Part shown: piece by piece, positions 24,167-39,100 of the stretch
How the letters are laid out: each line of letters begins with the position of its first letter
How positions within the stretch are numbered: position 1 is the first letter of the stretch
Assembly (NCBI RefSeq): GCF_029873635.1
Contig: NC_080422.1
Span: 59,894,019-59,958,018 of the forward strand
Length of the DNA stretch: 64,000 bases
Direction of reading: 5' to 3'
From: Malania oleifera
Taxonomy: Eukaryota; Streptophyta; Magnoliopsida; Santalales; Ximeniaceae
The notes under the pieces: model-generated
The model's input: only the letters and a program-made list of their open reading frames with translations
Databases searched by the model: none
What the model was told of the DNA's origin: nothing
Position numbers and translations under genes: made by a program

Positions 24167-24199
<33 letters not shown>

Positions 24200-27100
24200 T
24201 GTACACATGTATGTATGTACGTGTAGTACACAATTTATTATAGGGTAAATTGCAAAAGCCTCCCTTATGTTTTTTGACAATGGCACACTTACTCAAATTA
24301 ATAGTAGTTAAGCCACACTTACTCAAATTATTAGTCGTGAAAATAACACAAAAACTAGTAAGGATACTATATGAAAGAAGTCCTATCACCTGCAAACTGC
24401 AAGTATGAAAAGGATACCCTATCCCTCCCCACACATTATCTTGCCTAGCAATGACCCCCTCAATCATCCTACTCAAAACACTAGAATAAAGAGAGAAGAG
24501 GATAAAGCATTTCCTTGTCTTACATCTCTAGAAATTGAAAACCAAGTCTTGGGAGTTGGGATTCACCATTAATGATCATTGGAAAAGAAGCAGAAGAAAG
24601 ATAACCCCTAACCCATCCTTGACAAAAGCCCTTTTTATCTAAAGACCTTGACCCTATCAAAAAAAGCCAACTCACCCGATCATAATCCTTCTCAATATCC
24701 AACTTATAAACTAACTCTTTCTTCTTACTACTCCTAACATCCTCATCCCTTGTCTCACGCCTCTAGAAGTTGAAAATCGAGTCTCATGTCACCTATAATA
24801 ATCATTGAAAAAGAAGCAGAAGAGAGATAACCCTGATCCAACCTTGCCATTTGGAGCCAAAATCCTTCTTATCTAAGACCCTATTCCCAATTGTAAGCCT
24901 CTCAAAGTCCAACTTAAAAACCAGCCCCTTCTTCTTACTCCCAACATCCACCCTCATTATCCACAAGGATAGCATCCAAATATGTACTCCACAGTCAAAA
25001 GCCAGCTGAGAACTACAAATGACATTCTCTATCACCACCCTAATCATATTAGCAAAAAAATTTGCAATTATCTTATACATACTCATAAGCCAATTCTCGT
25101 GTCACCATTAATAATTAGTAAAAATGAAGCAAAAGAATCCAACCTTGCATTTTAGAACTAAAACCCTTCCAATCTAAGACCTTAATCCCAATGGTAAGTT
25201 TAAGAAAGAGTAACCCTAATCCAACCTTGCCATTTAGAACCAGAATCCTTCCTATAAGACCCTATCCCAGTCGTAAGCCTTCTCACTGTCCAACTTAAAA
25301 ACCAACACTTTCTTTTTACTCCTAACATCCACCGACACCTCATTATCCACAAGGATAGCTTCCAAATATGTCTCCCACACGCAAAAAGCCAACTGAGAAC
25401 TACAATTGATATATCCTATCACCACCCTAATCCTATTAGGGAAAACTTCTGAAATTATCTTACACATACCCATTGTTGAGCTGACATAAATCATCCTATG
25501 ATCCTTCTTATAAAGAATTCTTAATATCGAGTAATATCCTCCACCATAATATCTGGATTCCTAGCCATAACACAACCATCTTATAAAAAATTCTTAAAAT
25601 TAGAGTAATATCATCTACCATAAAATCTCGATTCCTAGAAATAATACAACCATTGGCCTCCATGTCTTTAATAACATTCCTCTTGGGCTTTCCATTAGAT
25701 ATTTTAATGAAAAAATAATCTTGTATTATTGCCCCCTCCTTGGCCCATTTAAACCTAACCGTTTGTAACAAATTAATCTTCTCCTTCAATAACAAAATAA
25801 GAAAATTTTCAAATATGCTCTCCTATAGGCCAAATTCTGCGTAGTGTTACTCACATTCTCCAAATGATCAATATCCTCTATTCTTTACATTTTTGTATGC
25901 AGCACATTAGAAGCATATTGATGCAAAGAAAGCTATGGACGATCTTCTCTTTTGCTTTGAATCTTCTAGAATTTCTTTTCAAGTAAACTTTTGTGTTTCA
26001 ATTTGATAGAAATTCATGTGTTGCATCTAGAAGACCTAAACTAAGGAAAAGTGCTTCTCTTTAGTTGCTACCTTCCCCAACTTCCCGAACCCTCCCTCCT
26101 TCCTCACAACTATGGATGTTATGGCAGTTATTCATTCCTAACCTAGTCTCTTTTATTAGTAACTTTTAATCAAAATCACTTCTCACAATTTCGAGTTGGT
26201 GGGAACAAAATGGGTGTACAATCCACATGGTTGATTAAAGGCTTCAACGTGGATTGTCTTGATTCTGAAATTCATAGGAAGGTTCACTTCCTTTATTTTG
26301 CTTAAGAAAGTGGAGTTCCTGTGAGTTTTGAGATTATTGGGGGGTGATTTGCAAGGGAAGTTGAGGTGTTGACATGGCGAATTGGGTGGGAGGGGTGTTG
26401 TTTCTTCGAGAAGGAGGAGGTTGGGCCGACATGAGATTGCAGTCAACTGGGAGGGGAAGATTTTTGTGCCTAATAAAGGTCTTCAAAGGAGGGTGAGGGC
26501 AGGATATACTTATACCCCAAGGGGTTGGCGATGCTTCCTTATGTAGCTACAATGAAGCTATTGAGCATGAATTGGGCAATAGAAATTAGAATAAAAACCC
26601 TAGTTTGTGTAGTTTGTAAATCCTTGAATATTCTTCAGTATGAGATGTAGTGGGACAAGGCAAGTCTTCTCCATAGGCTCTCAAAGGGGCGTTTTTTCGC
26701 TGACATTGTTCGGTGATGGGAAGGAGGATATCCAGGAGGAGCGGTGGCTTCTATTACATGGATAGGGAGATATTTCCTTTCTAATGCACTAATATTTTAT
26801 GCCTGTTGGCAAGAATGACGCTTTTTCAAATTTTATATTGATGTGCTTTGAATTAATGGCAAAAGTGGGCTAGTTAGTCATGTGCCTCTCCAAAATGGGC
26901 CAAGCATGGTGGTATATAAATGGGTTGTAAAGGCTAAGAATTCTTCTAGATCTAGCGAACTGCAGGCGGTTGATCCGAGACCTTTTGGAAAAAAAATGAG
27001 GTGGGCTTGAATTTACTGAAAGGCTTGGGCCCTTTTAATCAAGAAAAGTTGGATTGTTTTAGTGATGAGTAATTTTTTTTTTTGGGGGGGGGGGGGGGTT

Positions 27101-30100
27101 GGGGGAGGTGGGTTTGAGTTGTAAATTGGCCTTTAGGAAGAAGGAGGTCCAAAAAGAGTTAAAAAAACCTAGTTTCTTCTATCAATTATGGGGGTGGGAT
27201 GAATGTTGGTATGTGAGGTAAAAGTGTTAAGAGTATGAAGATTGTTAGTTCGAATGTAGAAGCTTAGGGGATTATAGGAAAGAGGACTTTGATTAAGGAG
27301 GTTTTGCTTAGACATTCCCCCGCTATTGTGCTAATCTAGGAAACCAAGCTTGAGCTTGTTATTTTTTTTTGGGGGGGGGGGGGGGGGGGGGGGAGGGGGT
27401 GATTGTAGGGATATTTGGGAAAGGCGCTGTAAGGATTTGGTCTTTTTACCCTCTTTAGGTTTGGTAGGGGACCATCCTTGTTATGTGGGATACTCGTTCT
27501 ATTTCTAAAGTGTATAACTTGGTAGTTACTTTTTCTTTTTTCTGTCTTGGTAGAAGTGAGAGGCTGGGGTCACTCGTGGGTTTCTTCGGTGTATAGTCCT
27601 TCTAGACCAAATCTTAGGAGTTCTTTTTGGGATGAGCTATATTTTGTTTCTTGGTTTTTCCACCCCTTGATGGATTGGGGATTTTAACGCTGTTAGATTT
27701 TTGGGGGAGAAAAAGCGGGGATGAAGGGTTACAACTGGCATGCTATTGTGCTAATTTAGGAAACCAAGCTTGAGCCGGGGGATATTTTTTTTTTGTTGGG
27801 TTGGGGTGGGGGGGGGGGGGGGTGTGGTTGTAGGGATATTTGGGAAAGACGCTGTAAGGATTTGGTCTTTTTACCCTCTTTGGGTTTGGCAGGGGGCCAT
27901 CCTTGTTATGTGGGATACTCATTCTATTTCTAGAGCGTATAGCTTGGTAGTTACTTTTTCCCTTTTCTGTCTTGGTAGAAGTGAGAGGTTGGGGTCACTT
28001 GTGGGTTTCTTCAGTGTGTAGCCCTTCTAGACCAAATCTTAGGAGTTCTTTTTGGGATGAGCTATATTTTTTTTTTTGGTTTTTCCACCCCTTGATGGAT
28101 TGGGAATTTTAACGCTGTTAGATTTTTGGGGGAGAAAAAGTGGGGAGGAAGAGTTACAACAAGCATGTAGCATCGACATGCTTATTAGGTGAGTGTGTCT
28201 TGAGAGATCTCCCATTGGGAGTAATGCTAATTTTGCTTGGTCTGTGGGTGGTGTTAGGGCAGTTGCCAATAAGCTTGATAGGTTTTTGTTTTGTAGTGAG
28301 TGGGAGGACGAGTTTCACAATCTCTCCCAAACTTTGTTTCCTAGACCCACGTCTAATCACTTTCTTGTCTTGCTGGAATCAAGCAAGGGTCCCTGTGATT
28401 GTACTCTCTTCAGGTTGAAAATATGTGGTTGTATAATGATTCCTTTCAGCCATTGGTCTGGAATTGTTTGAGAAAGGATGTGGAGAGGGGTTGGAAGGGT
28501 TTAGGTTTATAAGGAAGTTGAAGAGGTTGAAGTGAAGTTGAAAGTGTTGAATAGGGAGGTATTTGGAGATATAAGGGTTGGAAAATTAAGTATTTTAGGT
28601 CAATTAGACTTGTTAAATAGAAAGGAAGAAGATGTTAATATCTTGGAGTGTGAGGAGGTGAAAAGAGTATCGTTAAAAAATGAATTGGAAGATTTGGTTT
28701 TCAAGGAAGTGAAGTTGGAGATTGAATACTAAGTTTAAGTGGGTTAAAGATGGTGATAGTAACTCCAGGTTTTTCCATAGGCATGCAAATGGGAAAATGA
28801 GGAAGCATTTGAACAAGGAATTGGATTGTGCGAAAGGAGGAGATTTTATCAAATCCTAGTCATATTGCCTTTGAGATCATTGAGTTTTATTCTAATTTGT
28901 ATATTCAGAAGGATGCTTGCAAACTGATGATTGAGGGCTTGGAGCGGGACCCCATTTCTGGAGATAAGATGTATTAGTTAAGAGACCTTTTGAGGAGGAG
29001 GCGAGGATACAACGTTTGGGATGGAAAGGTACAAGGCTTTGGGGCCACATGGTTTTAACTTAGATTTTTCTCAAGATTGTTGGGAGATAGTTAAGGGAGA
29101 CTTGCTTAAGGTTTTTAATGAATTTTGTTGGAATGAGATTTTGAGTGAGAGTATTAACACCACTTTCAGAACTTTGGTGCTGCGGAAGAGTAGATCTTTC
29201 AAGATCATAGATTATAGACCTATTAGTCTTATTTTTAGTGTGTATACTAAGATAATCATTAAAGCACTAGCTAATTGGTCCAGTGCGGTGCTTGATAAGA
29301 CCAATTCTAAGGCTCAAAGTGCGTTTGTGGGGAGTAGACATTGGATGCCATTTTGATAGTTAATGAGGTTGTACAAAATATTTGGAGAAAGAAAAAGGGG
29401 CTCATTTTTAAACTGTATTTTGTGAAAGCATATGATAGGGCTAGTTGGAATTTCTTGGATAAGATTTTTGAGAGGAAGGGTTTGGAGAGAGATGGTGTTG
29501 CTGGATAAGGGGTTCCATGTCTAATATGTTCTTTTCAGTTATAGTGAATGGTGAACCTATATCGTGGTTTAGTACCTTGAGGGGGTATTAGACAAGGTGA
29601 CCCATTTTCCCCTTTTTTGTTTGTTTTTGTGGTTGATTTGTTTAGCAGGTTGGTTGACAGGGTTTGTGGAATGGTCTGGAAGTGAGGGAGAGGGGTAATG
29701 GTTTCTCCCCTTTAATTTTCTGACAACACTATATTCTTTATAGATGACCACAGTTTGTCTTTTATGAATATTTGGGTCTTCTCCATATTTTGAGAGAGTT
29801 TCTGAGCGTATAATTAACATGGGAAAGAGTGATCTTATTGCTAGAGCTAGTAGGTGTGTTAGGGAGTTGTCTTTGTTGAGGGTGCGCTTTGTTGGATTGG
29901 CCCTTGTCCTATTTAGGGGTCCATTAGGGGGAAATCCTAGATCTTTGAGCTTTATCTAATTGTGGAGAGGGTGGTTAAGCCTAGATGGTTGGAAGGGGGC
30001 TCTCTTTTCACTAGGGGTTAGAATTACTCTTATTCAAGCTTGTCTTTCTAGTATCCCATTGTATTATTTGTTTATCTTAAGATTCCAGGGGGGGTTGCTA

Positions 30101-33100
30101 GAAAGATTGAGAAAATTGTGACTTTTTTGTGGTCTGGGGTTGGGGTTATAGGGACCATTTGGTGAGTTGAGTGGTGGCGTGTAGATCAAAATTGGAGGGT
30201 GGATTGGGTTTTGGAAATTAGTCTCTAAATGTAGTGCTCTCTTGGCTAAATGGCTTTTGTGGTTTCCCTAGGGGATTCTTCCCTTTGGCATATATTAAGA
30301 GCAAGTTTGGGCTGAATGAGAATGGGTGAGATATCAATTTTAGATCTCCTTGTTCTTAGGAAAGCCAGTGGAAATCTCTCTCTCAGATTTATCTCTTCTT
30401 TATTGCCAATACCAAGTTTGTGTTGGGAAGGGGTTCTAGAATTCGTCTTTGGAAAGACTTTTGGTTGAGGAATGTTGTTTTGTCCACCTATTCCTTGTTT
30501 TCTCCTTTTGAGCTTAGGGCAGAACAGCACTATTTCTTCTTTTGTTGTTGCTTTGGGTGGTCCTTTGCCTTCTTAGGATTTTCATTTTTGGAGATCTCTC
30601 AATGATAGGGAGATGGGCTAGCTTTCCTCTTTGTGATTAAATAATTGTTGTATTTCTTTAGAGTAGGATGGTCGTTTTTGGTCCTTGGGGTCCTATGGGG
30701 GTGTATTCTTGTAAATCCTTTTTGTGAATTCTTGTCTTGCTCAAATTCTTCTTTTCCTCTATGATACTATTTGGAAGGCCAAAGCCCCTCCTCCCTCCTT
30801 TACAACAAAAGTCAAGGCTTTCTATCTAGTTGGTTGTGCTTAATAGAATCAATACCAATAACTTGTTGCAGAGTAGGAGATCATGAAGGCTTTCTCTCTA
30901 GCTGTTTTTGTTCTTTGTCATAATAGTTTAGAATCAGCATCCCATCTGTTTCTGCAGTGTGATTTTTCCTGGAGAGTGTGAAATAAGCCTTTCGGTTTAT
31001 CGGGAGAGAGTTGGTTATGTCCAGAGACGGTGGAGAATTTTCTGGAAGTTTCTTTTGTTGGTTTTGGAAGGAGAAAGGACAGGGTGGCACTATGGAATTG
31101 CGCTTTTTGTTTTTTTTGTGCAGTGATGTTGGGGCTATGGTTGGAATGTTATGACTTATGAGCATATTTTTTTGGGGAAGAAGTTGAAGGAGTGAGCTTC
31201 TAGGATATTTAACGTGATTGGCATTATTTGCTGGCTTGTTTATTTGTGCTGGGAGTTTTTTGTTTGTTTCTTTTCTTTGTTCTGTTTTTCGCATTTCCTA
31301 CATGGCTTGTCTCAGATTTTTCTAGGGGATCTGTTCTGTATATTCTTGATCTATTAGTGAAACTTGTTTCCTCAACATCCAAAAAAAATAAAAGTAAAAT
31401 AAATAAATAAAAAATAAAAATCCAAGATTTGTGATTTTGCAAAACATATCACCAATGGGTGGGTGGAACATAACATAAAATACCCTGGAAACAGTTTGTT
31501 ACTACATGGCACGAAATTAAATTATATTTTATGAGGCAAGTCTGTTTCACCATCTTTAAGGGGACAATTTAAAGTTGGGAGGTGAAATTCTTATCCCTGT
31601 CACTCACGTCTCAGCCATAGGGATACAAAGTGGCTGCTGCCCTTAGCCATGGGAATCCAAAGTGGGCACTGCCCTATGTAACGTGTTCATGAACAGTTAC
31701 GCTAGATTTGGAGTCCACTATTTCATGTCCTAATATGAGTCCTTATTGTGCATAAATTCAGGCTAATTTTGATGACGCCTATAATTTTAGTGTATTTTTC
31801 CTACTTTTTCATGGATGGGAAGTCCAAGACTAATGCCTCACGACAAGATGAAGATTCTGAACATGTGGAACAGAATCCGCCATTTCAAAATAATATTTTA
31901 GAATTGTCTCCAGCGGGCCAATCAACTATTAATGTTTCTTGTGCCCTTAAGAGAGAACCGCCATTTTGTAACATTGTGGCTTGACCGTTAGAATGAAACT
32001 TCTTTACAAAATTCACGTCAATAACTTCAATCTTAACCCGCATTTGGCCACTGCTGAACTTGTTCATGTTTTCCTCCAAGCTTGAGCCATTTGTTCATAG
32101 TACTTTTTAGGTGGTTTTTCTTTCCCTTTTGAATTTATACCTCCTAAATTTCCTCCTTATTCAATTGTTTGTTCCTTGATTAAATCTAATGGAACTGTTT
32201 TTTTTGGGTGGTTCATGAATATGGAATAGATATATTTGATATTAAGTCAATTTCTTCTTTGGAGGATTTGTTGCTTTACCAAAAGACAATGGGTCTCTTT
32301 TTGTTCTTTGCAACTTATGGTACAAGGCTAGCTACACCTTTTATCCTAGTTTATGTGCTTGTATCACTCTTCTTGTGTCGTGTGTTGCATAATATGGATG
32401 TTGCTGATATTCTTCCAGACCACTTTCTGAGTGGCACTGCTTTTGATATTGATGGAAATTTCAAGGGTCTAATTTTCTTAAATTTCAATTTCTCTAGATT
32501 TTTTGATTTCAATTTAAGGAAATATCAGAAACTTATAATAAATTATGGAAATTATGAATGAAGTTTTAGAAGAATTAAAATAGATAATTTTGAATAATTT
32601 AGAAACAAAATAAAAACCTCATAATGTGCTCTTCCTTTTTTCAAATTTTTTTGATAAACAAAGAATTGTATTAAAAAGAAGAATACACGACAAAAAAGTA
32701 AATAAAACAAGAAAACAAGAAATCCTCCTTTTACAAAAAACCAGCTACAGGGTCATAGAAAAAACAAACAATAACACAATGAAGCAGATCACGGTGCAAG
32801 TCTTCCAGGGAAACATGCCAAAAGAAGCCACTTGGCAACTCCCACAGCAATGTGAGACAAACCACTCAACTCCAAAGCAAACTGCTGGTAGTAGCCACAT
32901 CTTTGAAGACTCTAGCATTCCTCTCCAACCAAACAAACTTTACAAGCCATAGAGGCGCAGTGCTACAAGGCTTTCCCATCCTTACCCTTGCAAAATCCCT
33001 CAGCATAATAGCACAGAAAGCCTTCAATATGGAAGGACAAACCTAGTTTTCATGGAAGATACCAAATAGTTTTATTGCAAACATCCAAAGTTAAGGGGCA

Positions 33101-36100
33101 ATGTAGGAACAAATGTGAGCAAGTCTCCCCACTCTTCAAACAAAGTACACAAATATCAGGAGACAAGGCCTTAATAGGTCTTCTCTTTTGAAGCAAGTCA
33201 TTAGTGTTGATTTTCTCAAGTATTGCATTCCAAATAAAAAAATTTATTTTTCAGGGAACATTAGCTTCTCAAATCCATGAGTTCCAAGGCAAAAGGAGCC
33301 GCATTAGAATCATGTCATATAGGGAAAGAAAAAAGAGACTTACAAGAGAGTTGTCCCAGAAGGATCAAAGCTCCAAACCCTTTTGTCACTCCCCAAAGGA
33401 ACATGAAAAGAGTTGAGCAAGTTGGTGAAGAGAGCCAACTCATTAATGTCATCTCATTAAAATTTCTCCCAAAATAGAAATCCTAAGTTGCCCATCCTCT
33501 TGCGATAGGAGAAAAGTAGAAATCAAGGTATCATGGATATTATTATCATTATTATTATTATTGCGACTACTTTTTGTTGCTACTACTTATATTAATATTA
33601 TGTATTTTAAATATTCTAAAGATCAGGTGATATTACTGAAATTTCAGCTGAAATTCCCAAAATTTTGAGAATTTTGGCTGAAATTTCACTACTGCTCAAA
33701 ATTTCGGCTATTGAAACCCAATTCATTAGGACCATTAGGAATCCTCTCGAAATCCAAAAAATTTGGGCAATTACTGAAATTTAAGACTGCTTTTATCTGA
33801 GGGGATTTGTTCAATCTATGCTTGTCTTCTTGACATTGTTCACCACTGTTCTAGCTTTCTCATTTGCGCTGATTTGTTGGATTTTCATCCTTTTAACACT
33901 TCAAAACTTAAGGTCAAATTTTCACTAATCAGGGAAGAATGATTTTGTTTTAAATTTTTTGGAAATAGTTATAATATGTTGATGTTTGTTTGTGGTTTTG
34001 TGATGTAAGAATTCCTTGCAATTTAATTCATTTGTATTTATTTATTTATTTTTTAGTTTGTTGATAATGGACAAGATCGAGTAGTTGTTGGAACCCTTGA
34101 TCTTAATCAGTGTCTAAGGCTCCCAGATGAAATAACAGGAAGGAAGCCAGAGGTAAGGGTTAAATGTCAACTTACTGAGATTATGTTTGATTACTATTTT
34201 GTAATAGTGAGTAGAATACTCTGCTTATAAGACAAGGGAATGGATTCTATACATTTCATTGTTTTAAAAGAAAAGGTTTCAAGAGAGGTGTTTTACCCCT
34301 ATTAAGTCAATGCAGAAGCCTAAGATTTAATTTTTTATATTATTTGTTTATACATGCCAGAAAAAGTAAGAGGGAAAAAAAACTATGACAATGGGATAAA
34401 GAGAAAGTTTAAATATGATTTCTCAACTACATATAGGTGAATTTAAGCTCACCCAAGTAAAATAAATTATGTAAGGAGGCAGAGAATAAAATCAGCTCAT
34501 CTCTGTTTGTACGTCGACTGTGCACTCTGTTATTTGCAGATTCATATAGGGCATTTGGCAAAATTCAGTGGACTTTTTCTAAAGATAACTTTAACCGCTG
34601 AGCATTGGATTGTTTATGAGCGGTGTGTTTTGAATTTCTGTATGTTTTCTATTTTAAGCCTTCTTTAAACTATAAGGATTAAGAGTGTTTATATAAATAA
34701 TAATTAATTGAGAAAATCAAAAATAATTTTTATATTTCATTTTAACATAATGTCTTCCAAAATGATATTATTTCTTAGAAACACTATTTTTAATGACACA
34801 AATTATATTTTTTAGGGCAAAAGACACTAACCTCCCCTGAGGTTTGGCAAAAAGATAGGGACCTCCCTTGTGGTTCCCAAAAATTCCATTGACCTCTCCC
34901 GAGGTTTCAAAAATGCCACAGACTTCCTCCCAAAAGACTTTATTTTTTACAAATACAAGGGTAGTTTTCAATCTTTTTGACAAATCTCAAGAGAGGTCTT
35001 TGGAATTCTTAATACCTCAGGGGAGGTTCCTGAAATGTTTGAAATCGTAAGGGAGGTGAGTATCTTTTTGCTAAACCTCAGGGGAGATTAGTGTTTTTTG
35101 TCCTTTGTTTTAACTTTTAATATTGCGTAAATTGAAGGATCTAGATGAGGTAGATGGCCAGCGATTGTAGAGCCTCGATTGGAGAGGAGTGATGACATGT
35201 AAGCTTTGCACCCTTTTTGGTGTTTTGAATCCCATGCAAGTTTTGCACCTTTATGGGGTATGCTGCATTGATGAAAACAGTAACTCATAAAAAATTAGCT
35301 GTCATTAGTGTTAATCTTGTCTCCATGAAGTTAATCTTTGCAATCCTTTCTTGCCATTATTCTCCTAAGCATCAATCAAAGGGCATGGATGTAGTCCGTT
35401 CCTTGAGCGGGTCGGTTTGCATTGTTGACACTGGCACAGTGTACTGCTATTATAGAGCCTTAACTATAGAGGTCGAAGGGAAGAGTTGGAAGCAAGAAGA
35501 ATGATGAGATGCCATTATAGCATGTGGAATTGCAGGGGGGATCTATATTCTTTGTGGTTTTGCAACAAGACCATAGCAAAAAGTGGAACTCCCTTTCATT
35601 CAAGCCTTTTATGTAGAGGACGTTTTATGGATGTATTGGTTTGATTATACATCTGTATATGCCTATTACCTGATAGGTGATTTTTACACATTTGGTCAAA
35701 TAAGAGTTGTTCAGAGGGTGTTAAGAACCTATACTGAACAGGGATAGTTCCCTGGATTTTAAACCCATTAAGAGATGAGCCTCTATTCAGAGATTATTAA
35801 GCACTAATGCTCCCTGGAAACATGCCACACAAGTAGATAGCTTATAAAAATAGGACCAAGCAACATGGAAATTAACAAGGACTCAAATTTCTATAAAACT
35901 GAAATTCCTCAAAAATGTAATTGGACTGACTTGAAACTCTAAGATTCCTAATAAACTGAACTAGAGACTTCTCCAATAAGAAATTTCAAGAAAAATAAAA
36001 CTTAACTTCTACATGTCCCAACTAATTCCAACAGCTCTAGAAAATTAAAAAAAAAACCCTATGAAGGAGTTCTAGAACTACCAAATATCGATCCATTGGT

Positions 36101-39100
36101 CAAAATAGTTGTAGCAAAGGTAATATCTGAAGTTAAATCCAAAACTTTCATCTTTCGTGATGCAGTATGCAAATGAGAGCTATTTTTCTTTCCTAATTTT
36201 TATGTATTTCGTTTCTTTTATTTTGGATCATTTTATTGGGTCATTTCTTTACGATTTTTGAATTCATTTTGGCTTCTTAAATTAGTTTCCTCATCTTCCA
36301 AGCATTGTAAGCATGTAATAAGGCTTTTATGTATTTGTTTTTATTTAGATTGGAATTGAGAATTGAAATTGGTTGACATTGGTCTTGCATCAAGTGGTAT
36401 CAAAGTAGACTTTGATCCGACACGAACACGGTTATCGTTGTTAGTTGACAGGGTTCACAATTTCAACTTGAATTGCTATGGATGTCAGTATTTGATAAGG
36501 GTATCTGCGAGTTTCCATGTACACTCATGGGTTTTTCCATTTTGACTTCAATCACCTGCATTGCTGCTTTCTGTGTGCTCGATCCATCACTCATAATTGC
36601 CAATAAAAAAATATTTTCAAAGCTGTGATACACACACACACATACACACACATTGCAAAACCTTCTTTAGATTTTGCAAAACCAGCATCACAGTTACTCA
36701 CAGACCTTGCTGATCTATAACTCGGAAATTTCATTGCTGGAGGACCATCCATGCGCCCTCACGTGCCAGTCATAGGCTGACTTCTTGGATGCCATGCGTT
36801 GATATCTGAGGCTTTGTTAACTTGTAACACAGTCAAGACCTGTTTGACTTGCTCAAGTGAATTTGAATACTTGTTTCAATTTGAGACAGTAAAGACAAAT
36901 GGAAAGAAGTATGGGTTCAAGAAGATGCATTGATTGTCCCATGGAACTCAATGGAACCCAGATTGCATGGATGTGTATGCATCTAGATGTATGGGAGGAG
37001 ATTTGGGATTATATCAAGTTTTTGTTTTAGTTACAGTACTCATATGTAATGTCTCTCGTTGGAGTACTTTCAATTGCAACAAGGAGGCAAGAGTTTCACA
37101 GATTACTTAGCAGAGAGCTGTGAGGAACCGACAACAATTGATGTTTTTGAGATGCAAAAGTAGAGGGAGCACATGGCAGTCCTTTGAGTCCTAGTGGTTT
37201 TGAAACCTGATGTCTAAGCATTTCAATCCCATATTCTTGGCAGTGCAGAGTTTGTTGAGGTTTATTCTCATGACCTTTGTGCTGTCAAATATTTTGTGAA
37301 TGGCCGAATGAATTGGCCTTAAGTTCTGTATATTATATATAGACTTTACAAGAATGCTATACATGGAAAGTAAATAAGGTCTAACATGATTCTAGCCAAC
37401 AAGTAGACTATAATCCATCAAGCCCTATACATGTAAACTAAATATATGCTAACTGTACAAAATAATGAATTGAAATATAAGGAAAAAAATGTGGGCTGAA
37501 GTAAGGAAAGAAATCTTTTGCTTTGCTGTTTGCTGTTCTGTTAACAGCCCCCCTCAAATTGATGCGGTTGATCAACAAGCATCAATTTGCTACTTAGGAA
37601 GCAATGTCGATGACGAGTGAAAGCCTTGGTGAAGATATCCGCAATTTGTAATTTAGTGAAAATGTGTGGAAGAGTGATAACACAAGCTTCAAATGCTTCA
37701 CGGATTGAGTGACAATCAACTTCAATATGCTTTGTGCGCTTATTATAGACAGGATTGACTGTGATCTGGATAACACTCATATTATCAGCATGTAAATGTG
37801 TAGGATTGGTCTCAGAAATATCTAGCTCAGCAAGCAAGCCTCGAAACCAAATAATTTCAGAACAAGCAAGAGACATCGCCCTGTACTCAGATTCCGTCAA
37901 TGACTTAGAAACTCTATCTTGCTTCTTACTCTTCCAAGAGATCAATGCATCACCTAAGAACACACACCAACTAGTGATGAAGCGACATGTATCCACATAA
38001 CCAGCCCAATCAGCATCGCTATAAGCAGCAAGGCGAGAAGAATTGCCTGCAGGGAAGAATAAATTATGGGCAGAAGTGCCCTGAACATAGCGTATGATCC
38101 TACGGACAGCAGCCAAATGAAGATGACGAGGAGTTTGAAGAAACTGGCTGACTTGCTGTAAAGCAAAAGAAATGTCTGGTCTTGTAATGGTTAGATGGAC
38201 AAGACTACCCACCAACATCCGGTATAAACTGGGATCAGCAAGTAAATCACCCTCCTCTTTGCGAAGCTTGACATTTAATTCCATAGGAGTATCAACAGAA
38301 GTACCCTCCGAAGGCCTGTTGTGGCCACCAAGTCACTAGCATACTTATGTTGATTGAGTGAAATATCTGAGGGACTACGATCAACCTCAAGACCAAGAAA
38401 ATATGTGAGAGACCCAAGATCTTTCATATGAAAGGATTTTGAGAGATGAGTCTTGAGCTGAGCAAGTAAAGCAGAATCGGAACCAGTTATTACAATATCA
38501 TTAACATAAACCAAAAGAACAACAATACCCATGTCTGATTTCCGAAGAAACAATAAAGTGTCATACTTGCTTTGCTTGAATGAAAATTGTAATAAAGTGG
38601 TGCGGAATTTATCAAACCAGGCTCTCGGAGCTTGTTTGAGATCATAAAGAGAATGATGAAGCTTACACACATGTGAAGTCAAAGAGGGAGACAAGCCCGA
38701 GGGTGGCTTCATATAAATACACTCTTTAAGATCTCAGTGAAGAAAAGCATTCTTGATATCCGTCTGATGTAGTGGCCACTCAATGGAAGCAGCAATAGTT
38801 AGAATCGTACGAACAGTAGTCATCTTAGCCACAGGAGCAAAGGTCTCTTCATAATCGACACCATATTTCTGATTATTCCCAAGTGCAACAAGGCGAGGTT
38901 TGTAATGATCTAGACTTCCATCAGATTGGACCTTGACTGAGTAAACCCATTTACAACCCAGAGGAACAATGGTGGGAGGACAAGGCTTAATATACTAGGT
39001 GTGATTGGCCTCTAGAGCGGAAATTTCTTCCTGCATAGCTTGTCGCCAAAATCATACTTGGCAGCGTGTGAGTAGGAAGTGGGAATATCTAAATTGGACA

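Noticed and set aside
24240..24335. MITE similar to 34815-35103 ('gcctcccttatgttttttgacaa', then repeated 'cacacttactcaaatta')
   Set aside because: Only one end is recognisable and no inverted partner was found, so no element is called.
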